A DNA stretch of 64,000 bases, taken from positions 713,757 through 777,756 of the forward strand of contig NZ_JAODIW010000008.1 in assembly GCF_026586625.1 (NCBI RefSeq), given 5' to 3'. Of the stretch, positions 42,516 through 50,751 are shown in pieces. Origin of the DNA: Halobium salinum (lineage in GTDB: Archaea; Halobacteriota; Halobacteria; Halobacteriales; Haloferacaceae). The notes beneath the pieces were generated by a model. That model was not told the origin of the DNA. It saw only the letters and a program-made list of their open reading frames with translations, and did not search any database. The position numbers and the translations under genes were made by a program. Position 1 is the stretch's first letter. Every line of letters starts with the position of its first letter.

Positions 42516-43778
42516 ATGCACGACGACCGACGGGCGTTTCTCGGGGCCGCGGCGGCGACCCTCTCGGGGACCGTCCTCGCCGGCTGTACCGGCAACAGCG
42601 GCGAATCGAGCGACGGGACGACGGCGAACGGCTCCGGGTCGGCGACGTCGACGACGGCCGCGGACACGACCGAGTCGGGCGGAAACGGAACCGCCGCCGA
42701 GGACACGGGGGAGTCGGGCGGGAGCAGTTCGTACACTGTGACCGCCTCGCCGATGGGCGAGGTTGCGTTCGACGTCGTCCCCGAGTCGGCGTTCACCGTC
42801 TTCACCCAGTACCCGGATATGCTGGTGGCGCTCGGGCACGGTGAGAAGGTCGACGCGATGTACGTGCCGGAGATGGCCGGCACGACGATGAACCGCTACT
42901 ACGAGCGCCTCGACGGCGTCTCGTTCGATTGGGAGGGGCTCTACGACCCGCTCGCGGACGGGCTCTCGAAGGAACGGCTGCTCGAACTCGACAGCGACGT
43001 CCACCTCGCGGACCCGGCGTGGGCCTCGACGCAGAACAACTGGGAGCAGGCCGACGTGGAGGAGATCGGCTCGCAGGTCGCTCCCTGGTTCGGGAACTTC
43101 TACAGCGGAACGCAGGCGCCCGCGCCCGAGGGGTACTCCGACTACCAGTACTACTCCCTCTGGGAGCTGTTCGGCAAGGTCGCCGAGGTGTTTCGGGAGC
43201 GAGAGCGCTTCGAGGCGCTGAACGCCGTCCACGCGGACCTGCTCTCGACGGTCGAGGCGGACCTGCCGCCGAAGGAGGAGCGACCGACCGCCGTCCGCGT
43301 CACGCTCGCGGCCGACGACCAGTCGTTCTACACGTACCACCTGAACAAGCCGGGGTACTGGCTGGCCGACACGCGGCCGCTGGGTGCGAACGACGCGTTC
43401 GCCGAAGAAGACTGGGAGAGCCTCTGGGGGACCGTCGACTACGAGACGATGCTCGAAGCGGACCCTGACGTGATTCTCCACCTCTGGGGGATGACGCCGA
43501 ACTACGACATGTCGTCCGTGCGCCGGACGCTCGCGGACGACCCCGTCGGCGGTCAGTTGAACGCGGTAGAGAACGACCGCGTCTACGCACAGGGGATGCG
43601 ATATCAGGGCCCCATCATGAACCTCTTCCAGACCGAGATGACCGCGAAACAGCTGTACCCCGACGTCTTCGGCGAGTGGCCGCGCTACGAGGCCGGGTCG
43701 CCGTATCCCGAGATTCCGGCCGAGGAGCAGTTGTTCGACCGTCGGCGGGTCGCGGATATCGTCGCCGGGTCGAACTGA
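42516..43778 (+). CDS. Iron-type ABC transporter substrate-binding lipoprotein
   Basis: 420 aa. The leader MHDDRRAFLGAAAATLSGTV with LAGC is a Tat/lipobox signal. A Ser/Thr/Gly linker precedes a class III (BtuF/FepB-like) binding domain: FTVFTQYPDMLVALGHGEKV, EIGSQVAPWFGNFYSG, WELFGKVAEVFRERERFEAL, VDYETMLEADPDVILHLWG, NDRVYAQGMRYQGPIMNLFQ. Such proteins deliver siderophores, haem or cobalamin to a BtuC/D-type permease. No permease or ATPase gene is adjacent, so it must use one encoded elsewhere. The DtxR-like palindrome directly upstream argues for an iron-related ligand. Confidence 0.86.
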   Translation: MHDDRRAFLGAAAATLSGTVLAGCTGNSGESSDGTTANGSGSATSTTAADTTESGGNGTAAEDTGESGGSSSYTVTASPMGEVAFDVVPESAFTVFTQYPDMLVALGHGEKVDAMYVPEMAGTTMNRYYERLDGVSFDWEGLYDPLADGLSKERLLELDSDVHLADPAWASTQNNWEQADVEEIGSQVAPWFGNFYSGTQAPAPEGYSDYQYYSLWELFGKVAEVFRERERFEALNAVHADLLSTVEADLPPKEERPTAVRVTLAADDQSFYTYHLNKPGYWLADTRPLGANDAFAEEDWESLWGTVDYETMLEADPDVILHLWGMTPNYDMSSVRRTLADDPVGGQLNAVENDRVYAQGMRYQGPIMNLFQTEMTAKQLYPDVFGEWPRYEAGSPYPEIPAEEQLFDRRRVADIVAGSN

Positions 43779-43811
43779 GACCCGAGCTCTCGGTCCTCGA
43801 CTGCTCCGCCT

Positions 43812-44828
43812 TCAGACGCTCTCGCCCGACGGGCCGGCGCTCCGGACGGCGGCGCGCTGTTCGGCTACGAGGTCGAGGTCGGCGTCGACGTCGCCGAGCA
43901 CCATTAGCGCGTAGTAGCGCAGGTACGTCTGGACGGGGACCTGAACGAGCGCCGCGACGGCGAGCAGTGTCACCCCGAAAGCGACCCCGACGACGACGAG
44001 GACGCCGATGCCGACCGGCTCGGCGACGGCCAGCGCGCCGATGCCGAGCGCGAACAGCAGCCCGAACGGAATCAGTAACACGACGGCCGCCACGACGGTG
44101 ACCACCCCGACGAGCACCCCGCCCAGAATCGAGAGCAGGAAGCTGACGACCGCGTAGGCGAGGTACTGCGTCCAGTGAGCGACGACGGTCGGCCAGAGCC
44201 GCCGCCACCCCGCCAGCACGCCGCCGCCCCGGAGCATCATGACGGGGACGACGAACACGGTGGTGAACCCGTTCACCAGCCCGGCGACTAGCGCGAGGAC
44301 GACGAACAGCGGCACGAGCACGACGAGGAGGACGACCGGGAACGCGCCGTCGAGCCCCCCGACGCCGAACAGCGAGAGGAGGAGCGGGGCCGAGAGGAGC
44401 AGGACGCTCCCGAGGACGAACAGGCCGACGACGAGGCGGAACCCGAACAGTCGCAGCCCCTGTCGCCAGTATCGGCTCCAGTAGCGCCGGACCGTGACCG
44501 TCTCCGTCCGGAGCGACTCGACGAAGACGAACTCCATCACCGACCCGACGACCGCGAACGCGAGCGCGACGACCAGCGCCACGGCGACGGCGGCGGCGAC
44601 CACCAGCCAGAGGTCGGCCCCCAGACCGGGAATCGGCTCGCCGGGCGGCACTCCGCCGTTGCCGTCACCGCCGACGGTGTACTGCACGGAGTTGGCGTTC
44701 GCACCCGGTCCGCCGATGAAGAAAGCGACGACGGCGAGTTTCACCCACACCGACCGGTCGACCGGGGTGAGGAACCCTCGGGTGACGTCGAGCGCGTCGT
44801 CGAGGTCTTCGAGCGCGTAGAGGGGCAT
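43812..44828 (-). CDS. Multi-pass haloarchaeal membrane protein
   Basis: 338 aa from Met at 44828 (MPLYALEDLDDALDVTRGFL), where the N-terminus resembles haloarchaeal proteins that I recall as DUF7544-like; the name is tentative. Six or so membrane helices: LAVVAFFIGG, LWLVVAAAVAVALVVALAFA, FRLVVGLFVLGSVLLLSA, FPVVLLVVLVPLFVVLALVA, YAVVSFLLSILGGVLVGVVT and GIGVLVVVGVAFGVTLLAVA. Soluble loops are few. No transport signature is seen. It converges with the binding-protein gene (33 bases). Confidence 0.68.
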   Translation of the reverse strand: MPLYALEDLDDALDVTRGFLTPVDRSVWVKLAVVAFFIGGPGANANSVQYTVGGDGNGGVPPGEPIPGLGADLWLVVAAAVAVALVVALAFAVVGSVMEFVFVESLRTETVTVRRYWSRYWRQGLRLFGFRLVVGLFVLGSVLLLSAPLLLSLFGVGGLDGAFPVVLLVVLVPLFVVLALVAGLVNGFTTVFVVPVMMLRGGGVLAGWRRLWPTVVAHWTQYLAYAVVSFLLSILGGVLVGVVTVVAAVVLLIPFGLLFALGIGALAVAEPVGIGVLVVVGVAFGVTLLAVAALVQVPVQTYLRYYALMVLGDVDADLDLVAEQRAAVRSAGPSGESV

Positions 44829-44947
44829 GTGGGAAGGTACGCGCCCGAAACGTAAGAGGACGAACACGTATCGCACGGCGTGAGAATCGTCGAAGGGGAT
44901 GGGCAGCAGTTGCCGTGGCTCAACCCCCGGGCCGGCCACTCACGTCA

Positions 44948-45232
44948 TCAGACCAACAGGAGAACCGTCCCGAGGACGAGGAGGCCGACCGCGACCCCCG
45001 TACCGACCAGCAGGAGCGCGAGACGGCGTTCACGCGGGGTGAGCGAGCGCCCGTCCATCGACCGCTCGAACGCGACACCGAGCGCGGGCCCGGCGGCGGC
45101 GACGACGATTACAGCCGGTACGGCCTCACGGGAGACGACCCACACGACGAACCCGGCGACGAGCGCGAGCGCGAAGCCGGCGGCCTACCCCGTTCCCGCC
45201 GGGAGTCGCGAACCCGTTGCCTTCGTTACCAT
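44948..45232 (-). pseudogene. Small membrane protein gene split by an in-frame TAG
   Basis: From an ATG at 45232 the frame reads MVTKATGSRLPAGTG, meets TAG (45187-45185), and continues in the same frame without start codon as AAGFALALVAGFVVWV and then VPAVIVVAAAGPALGVAFER, SLTPRERRLALLLVGTG, ending LGTVLLLV at TGA. Together this is a natural-looking ~94-aa three-helix membrane protein; the helix beginning AAGFALALV is cut off by the stop. A GTG at 45145 could still give a 65-aa product lacking the first helix. A true nonsense mutation or a single base-call error both fit. Confidence 0.6.
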
Positions 45233-45298
45233 ACGTCACAGTAGGGCCGCAACCGACCGCAGGTCGTCTCCGGTCCCGTCTGGCGGGAACCGGAACGG

Positions 45299-48046
45299 TC
45301 ACGCCCCGTCGAGTTCGCCCTGCCACTCCTGGACCCGCGCCATGAGTTCGAGGGGGGAGAGTTCGTTGACGTTCGTCCCCCGGAGCTCCTCCAACACCGC
45401 CTCGGTTCCGGGGTCGAGCGCGGATGCCGCCGGCCCGTCGTCGGCGTCGGCGTCGGTGGTGTCGCCCGCGTTCCCGGCGTCGACCGCCCCGCCGTCGGCG
45501 CTCGCTGCCGTGTCGGTTCCCGCCGCACCCTGGAACCCGCCGCTTCCCAGGTCGAAGACGGCCTGCTTCGTCCCGCCAGCGCCGTTCGACCCACCGGCAC
45601 CGCCCGTCCCGCCCTTCGCCTCGATTGCCTTCTCGTCGCGGAGCTTGGCGAGCACGTCGCCGGCGCGGGACACGACCGGTTCGGGGACGCCGGCGAGGTC
45701 GGCGACGTGGATGCCGTAGGAGCGGTCGGTCGGCCCCTCCTCGACGGTGCGGAGGAACGTCACGTCGCCGTCGCGCTCGTCCGCCGCGACGTGGACGTTG
45801 TGAACCCGCGGGAGGTGGTCGGCGAGCGCCGTGAGTTCGTGGTAGTGCGTCGCGAACAGCGTCTTCGCGCGCACCTCGTTGTGGAGGTACTCCGTCGCGG
45901 CCCACGCGATGGAGATGCCGTCGTACGTGGCGGTGCCGCGGCCGACCTCGTCCAGAATCACGAGGGAGTCCTCCGTCGCGGAGTGGAGGATGTTCGAGAG
46001 CTCCTGCATCTCGACCATAAAAGTGGAACGACCCTGCGCGAGTTCGTCGAGCGCGCCGACGCGGGTGTAGATGCCGTCGACCAGCCCGACCGTGGCCGAC
46101 CTCGCGGGGACGAAGCTCCCCACCTGCGCGAGCAGGGTGATGAGCGCGGCCTGTCGCATGTACGTCGACTTCCCGCTCATGTTCGGCCCGGTGACGATGA
46201 GGAACCCCCGCTCCTCGTCCATCCGGAGGTCGTTCGGCACGAACTCCGTCGTGCGCTCGACGACCGGGTGGCGGCCGGCCTCGACCTCCAGCGGGCCGGG
46301 CTCCGTGAGTTCGGGGCGGACCCAGTCGTTGGCGGCGGCGTGGGCCGCCAGGGAGACGAGGGCGTCCACCTCGGCGACGGTGCGGCCCACGTCCTGGAGG
46401 AGTTCGGCACGGTCGCCGACCCTGTCCCGGAGGTCACAGAACAGTTCGTACTCCAGGTCGCCCCGGGCCTCCTCCAGTCGCAGAACCTCGCGCTCGCGCT
46501 CCTCGAGTTCGTCGGTGACGAACCGCTTCGAGTTCTTGAGGGTCTTGATTTCGCGGTAGTGCTCCGGGACCCCGTCCGCGACGGACTTCCCCACCTGGAT
46601 GTAGTAGCCGTCGGTCTTGTTGCGGTCGACGGAGACGTGCGAGAGGCCGTGGGCCCGCTTCTCGCGCTCGGCGAGCGTGTCGAGCCACTCCAGCGCGGCG
46701 TCGTGGCGCTCGATGAGGTCGTCGAGTTCGTCGTCGTAGCCGACCCGGAACATCCCCCCTTGCTTGACGGTGTTCGGCGGGTCCGGTGCGAGCGCGTCGT
46801 CCAACTCGTCGTGGAGCGCGCGGGCGGCCTCGCGGTCAGGTCGTTCGACCACGTCGGCGAGCGGGGAGTCGACGAGCCGGGAGCCCTCGACGGCCTCGGC
46901 GACCGCCGGCAGGGTCTCGAGGGTCTCCTTCACCGAGAGCAGGTCGGTCGCGTCGGCGCGGCCGCCGACGGTCCGGGAGGCGAGGCGTTCGAGGTCGTAT
47001 CCGCCGTCGAGGGCGTCCTTCACGCGCTCGCGAGCCAGCGCCTCCGAGGCGAGGGCTTCGACGCAGTCCCCGCGCCTCGTTAGCTCCGCCCGTTCCCGTC
47101 GCGGCCGGGTGAGCCACTCCCGGAGCAGGCGCCCGCCGGGACTGGTGACGGTGTGGTCCAGCGTCGACAGGAGGGAGCCCTCCTTCCCGCCGTGCATCGT
47201 CTCGGTGAGTTCGAGGTTGCGCTGGGTGGTGGCGTCGAGGTCGAGGTGGTCGTCCGGGCGGTACGCCTGCAGGCGGGTCATCGACCCGAGCACGCCCGCG
47301 CCGGTCTCCGCGACGTAGTCGAGGACGGCGCCGGCGGCGGCGATGCCGGCTTGGGAGTCGAGACCCACGCTCCCGAGCGTCTCGGCGCCGAACTGCTCGC
47401 GAAGGCGGTGGCGGGCGCGTCCCGGCGCGAACGCCTCGGCGCCGTGGAGGGTGGTCTTCGCGTCGAGGCCGTCGCGGAGGCGGTCGAGGAACGCGTCGTC
47501 GCTCCGGAGGTTCGGGCCCGGCAGGACTTCGACGGGGTCGAAGCGGTACAGTTCGGCGTCGGCCGCCTCGAGGTCGGGGACGGCGGTGACGAGGAACTGC
47601 CCCGTCGTCACGTCGGCGAAGGCGAGGCCGTACTCGGCGTCCGTCGCGCTCCCGCCGCTCCCCGTCCCGTCCTCGGGACGCACGACGGCCGCGAGAAACT
47701 GGGCGTCGGCGTCGGCGGTCTCGAGGAGGGTGCCCGGCGTGACGACGCGGACGATTTCGCGGGCGTGGCCGCCGTCGTCGGTGTCGTACTGGTCGGCGAC
47801 GGCGACGGAGTAGCCGCGCTCGACGAGCGCCTTCACGTACGGCGTGAGTTCGCTGAGGGGGACGCCCGCCATCGGGTAGGAGGAGCCGTGCGAGGACTTC
47901 TGGGAGACCTTCAGGTCGAGTTCGCGGGCGACGAACTCGGCGTCGTCCCCGAAAAACTCGTAGAAGTCGCCACACTGCATGGCGAGCAGGTCGGCGTCGG
48001 TCTCCTCCTTGAGAGCGAGGAACTCCCCGACGATTCCGGTCGGCAT
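45299..48046 (-). CDS. mutS: DNA mismatch repair protein MutS (second copy)
   Basis: 915 aa MutS1-type protein. The mismatch wedge is CGDFYEFF (Phe28-x-Glu30), closer to the N-terminus than in the first copy. The ATPase has [20 protein letters not shown] and [21 protein letters not shown] Gly/Ala linker (GGTGGAGGSNGAGGT) and an acidic stretch lead to the final helix (NELSPLELMARVQEWQGELD). It differs clearly in sequence from the copy at 9-12 kb, so the two are old paralogues rather than a recent duplication. No mutL is adjacent; the nearest is 9 kb away on the same strand. Confidence 0.96.
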   Translation of the reverse strand: MPTGIVGEFLALKEETDADLLAMQCGDFYEFFGDDAEFVARELDLKVSQKSSHGSSYPMAGVPLSELTPYVKALVERGYSVAVADQYDTDDGGHAREIVRVVTPGTLLETADADAQFLAAVVRPEDGTGSGGSATDAEYGLAFADVTTGQFLVTAVPDLEAADAELYRFDPVEVLPGPNLRSDDAFLDRLRDGLDAKTTLHGAEAFAPGRARHRLREQFGAETLGSVGLDSQAGIAAAGAVLDYVAETGAGVLGSMTRLQAYRPDDHLDLDATTQRNLELTETMHGGKEGSLLSTLDHTVTSPGGRLLREWLTRPRRERAELTRRGDCVEALASEALARERVKDALDGGYDLERLASRTVGGRADATDLLSVKETLETLPAVAEAVEGSRLVDSPLADVVERPDREAARALHDELDDALAPDPPNTVKQGGMFRVGYDDELDDLIERHDAALEWLDTLAEREKRAHGLSHVSVDRNKTDGYYIQVGKSVADGVPEHYREIKTLKNSKRFVTDELEEREREVLRLEEARGDLEYELFCDLRDRVGDRAELLQDVGRTVAEVDALVSLAAHAAANDWVRPELTEPGPLEVEAGRHPVVERTTEFVPNDLRMDEERGFLIVTGPNMSGKSTYMRQAALITLLAQVGSFVPARSATVGLVDGIYTRVGALDELAQGRSTFMVEMQELSNILHSATEDSLVILDEVGRGTATYDGISIAWAATEYLHNEVRAKTLFATHYHELTALADHLPRVHNVHVAADERDGDVTFLRTVEEGPTDRSYGIHVADLAGVPEPVVSRAGDVLAKLRDEKAIEAKGGTGGAGGSNGAGGTKQAVFDLGSGGFQGAAGTDTAASADGGAVDAGNAGDTTDADADDGPAASALDPGTEAVLEELRGTNVNELSPLELMARVQEWQGELDGA

Positions 48047-48425
48047 GTCTACCCACTCTGGGAGCGTCGGCGGCTAAAGTACTGCGGGTTCGTCCTGTCT
48101 CGCGGTTCGTACGGTCGGCGACCGCCGTCGTTTCGCCCGCCTCTCGACGTTCTACCGGTGGTGTCGCGAGCCGCCCGCAGAAGCCCCTACCCCCTCCGGA
48201 CGACGCGACGGCCGGTAATCGGGGAGGTGGCGCTTGTATCTTTCCACGCGTCTGACGTTTCGGTCGTGCTCGTCGATGCGAGTGGCGAGCGAATCGGCTG
48301 AGGAGGCTGTGGCGGAGCGGTAGAGGCTCCAAAAGGGGCCGGGGCTTTCGAAGGCAGTCACCGATGGAAACCCGAGCGAGCGCGAAGGAGAAGACGAACC
48401 CGCCGAAATCAGCTATCCTCCGCAA
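48047..48425. other. 379-base gap upstream of mutS, composition shifts
   Basis: The part next to mutS is GC-rich. From about 48225 to 48420 the sequence is less GC-rich, with runs such as CCAAAAGGGGCCGGGGC and CTTTCGAAGGC that fold locally. A 69-codon frame on the minus strand (48361-48152) exists but its product (Ser/Arg-rich) does not look like a haloarchaeal protein. It may be remnant or dispersed-repeat DNA; nothing definite can be named. Confidence 0.3.
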
Positions 48426-49850
48426 TCAAGGCAGCGTGACTTCGGAGTACGCCGCCCAGTCGCCGGTCTCCGCCCGACTCACGAGCGAGGTCGCGTCCAC
48501 GAAGCCGGAACCGACGTTGTACGGCGTGTAACTCGACAGGGCCTTCTCGGCCTCCGCCTCGACGGTGTAGATGACGTCTTCGGGCGCCGGCGTCCCCGAG
48601 TTGTTCCGATTGTAGGCGTCGTAGGCGAGCGTCGCGATGCCGGCGACGGCCGGACAGGCCATACTGGTCCCGCTGATGGTGGCGTAGTAGAGCCGGCCGT
48701 CGTCGGAACTCGACGCCGCGAGCGGGTCCGCCGGGTTCATCGTGCTCACGATAGCGTTGCCCGGCGCGCCGACGCCGGGCCGGTAGATTCCGAGCGTCCC
48801 CGACGCAGAGCCGGTGTCGCGGTAGCTCCGGAGGTTCGACAGGGCGGCGGCGCGGTCGTAGTTCGCGTCCTGTCGACCGCGCGAGGAGAACCCCGTCACG
48901 GCCTTCTCGTCGTTCGTCGCGGCGACCCCGAGCACGTTCGGGGCCTTGGCGTACTGGTTCAGCGTCCCCGTCCCGGGTCCGGAGTTGCCGGCGGCGAACA
49001 CCGAGAGGAGGTCCCGCTCGAACGCCTCCCAGGTGGCGACGTTCAGCGGCCCGTCCGGGTTGAAATCCTCGCCGTTCGAGGAGCCGTAGGAGTTCGAGAC
49101 GACCTGCACGTCCGTCTCGCCGTCGCGGACGCGGGCGAGCAGGTGGTCGTACGCCGCGACCGGCTTCACGACGAGGAGGGTGAGTCCCGCGGAGTAGACG
49201 GTGAGGTCGGCGTCGGGGGCCATCCCCTCGAACTCCCCGTCGCTCGCGCTCCCGTCGCCGGCGACGGTGCCCGAACAGTGGGTGCCGTGACCGTTGTCGT
49301 CGGTGTCGAGCGGGCCGGCGTCGACCCACAGCGTCGGCTCGCCGAGCGGGTTGCCCACCCAGCGGTAGTTGTGCACGAGGTTCTCCTGGTGGTCCGGGTG
49401 AGCGCCGTCGATGCCGGAGTCGATGACGGCGGTGTGGACGTTCTCGCCCGTGTACCCCTCGTTCGCCTGCACCTGGTCGGCGCCGGTCACGTCCGCGGCG
49501 TCGTCGTTGTAGTACTCGAGTTCGACGTTCTTGCGGACGAAGCGCACCTCCTCCCAGTCGGCGACGGTCGTCAGCTGGTCCGTGGAGAGCTCGGTGTACC
49601 CCACGGGGAGGACCTCGAACCCGTGGTAGCCGTTCGCGAGGTCGAGCTCCCCTAGCCGGTCCACGTCGTCGTTCGAGTCGAAGACGACGAGCGACTCCTG
49701 GAGCGCCGAGGTGGCGAGGTCGAAGGCGTCGTCGAGGAGGCTCCCCGACTCGGCCGTCGCGGTACCCGACATCCCGGCGGCGCCGAGGACGCCGACCGCG
49801 CCGAGCGTCTTGAGTGTGGTACGCCGGGAGATGCCCGTTTGTTCCTCCAT
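48426..49850 (-). CDS. Secreted subtilisin-like serine protease (halolysin type)
   Basis: 474 aa. The Tat signal SRRTTLKTLGAVGVLGAAGM is followed by an inhibitor I9-like propeptide (about 45-120). The catalytic triad is visible: Asp144 in VIDSGIDGAHPDH, His188 in GHGTHCSGTVAG and Ser396 in ISGTSMACPAVAG. The oxyanion Asn is in SVFAAGNSGPGTG. It lacks the C-terminal extension of classic halolysins, ending shortly after the catalytic domain. Folded export through Tat is the rule for haloarchaeal proteases. The promoter contains an inverted repeat (see 49865-49896). Confidence 0.93.
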   Translation of the reverse strand: MEEQTGISRRTTLKTLGAVGVLGAAGMSGTATAESGSLLDDAFDLATSALQESLVVFDSNDDVDRLGELDLANGYHGFEVLPVGYTELSTDQLTTVADWEEVRFVRKNVELEYYNDDAADVTGADQVQANEGYTGENVHTAVIDSGIDGAHPDHQENLVHNYRWVGNPLGEPTLWVDAGPLDTDDNGHGTHCSGTVAGDGSASDGEFEGMAPDADLTVYSAGLTLLVVKPVAAYDHLLARVRDGETDVQVVSNSYGSSNGEDFNPDGPLNVATWEAFERDLLSVFAAGNSGPGTGTLNQYAKAPNVLGVAATNDEKAVTGFSSRGRQDANYDRAAALSNLRSYRDTGSASGTLGIYRPGVGAPGNAIVSTMNPADPLAASSSDDGRLYYATISGTSMACPAVAGIATLAYDAYNRNNSGTPAPEDVIYTVEAEAEKALSSYTPYNVGSGFVDATSLVSRAETGDWAAYSEVTLP

Positions 49851-49864
49851 ATTCTAGCGAGAAT

Positions 49865-49896
49865 CGAATAGATTAATACAAAAAGATTACTATTCG
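49865..49896 (-). promoter_or_regulatory. Protease promoter with flanking inverted repeat
   Basis: CGAATAG (49865-49871) and its complement CTATTCG (49890-49896) flank an 18-base A/T-rich block that, on the minus strand, contains GTATTAATC 22-30 nt before the protease ATG. This is a TATA box enclosed by a 7-bp inverted repeat, the shape of a repressor or activator site. Confidence 0.5.
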
Positions 49897-50133
49897 TGTC
49901 GTGCACGTAAACACAGAATTCGGACGGCAGTCGCTCCCGGCCACGTCGGGGACCTTCGTGACGGCTCCGCCCGTGGCTGTCAGTCTCGCAGACGGGGGGT
50001 CGGCCGAACGGCACCGCCTATCCGAATAGGTCCGGTTCGGCGCACGGAGGTGGGCGTCGGGGGTCTCGTCGCAGGGCGGTCCTCCGGACCCGGTGCCGGT
50101 GTCTTTATTCGCCACAGGGCCGAAACCGGGAGC

Positions 50134-50589
50134 ATGAACAGGTGGCTCAGCGCCGTCGCCGGCGGCGTCGCGGGCATCAGCGTCATGTCGGTCCTGCTGG
50201 TGTTGCTCGACACGGAGACGCGCTCGGCGGTCGGCATCTTCGACGCGGTCGCTCGGTTCGTCGGCATGCCCGGCGACACGGCTCTCGGGTTCGTCCTCTT
50301 CTTCCTCGCGGGTGCGCTCCTCTGGCCGCCCGTGTTCGTCGCCGTCGAGGATTACCTCCCCGGCGGCCCGGACCCCGGCTGGCGCGGTATCGCCTTCTCG
50401 ATTCCCCTCTGGGTGGCGTTCCTCGCCATCAACCTCACGAGCGTGACGGGTGCCATCGTCATCCTGTTCACGCTGTACACGTTCGCCGCCCACGCCATCT
50501 ACGGGTTCACGATGGGCGCGGTGTACGCCCGTCTCACCCGGTCGGGACCCGCCTACGAGGGCGGCCCGGGCGTGGCGACCTCGCGGTAG
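50134..50589 (+). CDS. DUF6789-type membrane protein
   Basis: 151 aa from the ATG at 50134 (MNRWLSAVAGGVAGISVMSV). Four membrane helices: AVAGGVAGISVMSVLLVLL, TALGFVLFFLAGALLWPPVFV, IAFSIPLWVAFLAINLTSV and AIVILFTLYTFAAHAIYGFT. It fits the haloarchaeal DUF6789 pattern as I recall it. Members often lie beside haem-copper oxidase genes, as here (the next gene is oxidase subunit I), so a role in oxidase assembly or membrane bioenergetics is possible but unproven. Confidence 0.72.
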   Translation: MNRWLSAVAGGVAGISVMSVLLVLLDTETRSAVGIFDAVARFVGMPGDTALGFVLFFLAGALLWPPVFVAVEDYLPGGPDPGWRGIAFSIPLWVAFLAINLTSVTGAIVILFTLYTFAAHAIYGFTMGAVYARLTRSGPAYEGGPGVATSR

Positions 50590-50751
50590 GTTCCGCATCG
50601 GGGTGGTCGGGCGAGACGGCGCACGATTACGGCCATCCCCGCCGGGTTCTTGCGGTTTTGAAGCTGTGGCGGTTAGCTATTTCCGGGCTCGCTCCTAAGC
50701 ACGGCTAATGACCAGTTGTCGGCTGTCGCGACCGTCTGCGGAGGTGTGCGT

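Noticed and set aside
48152..48361. A 69-codon minus-strand frame
   Set aside because: Ser/Arg-rich product with no typical acidic bias, no motif and no promoter. Not enough to call a gene.
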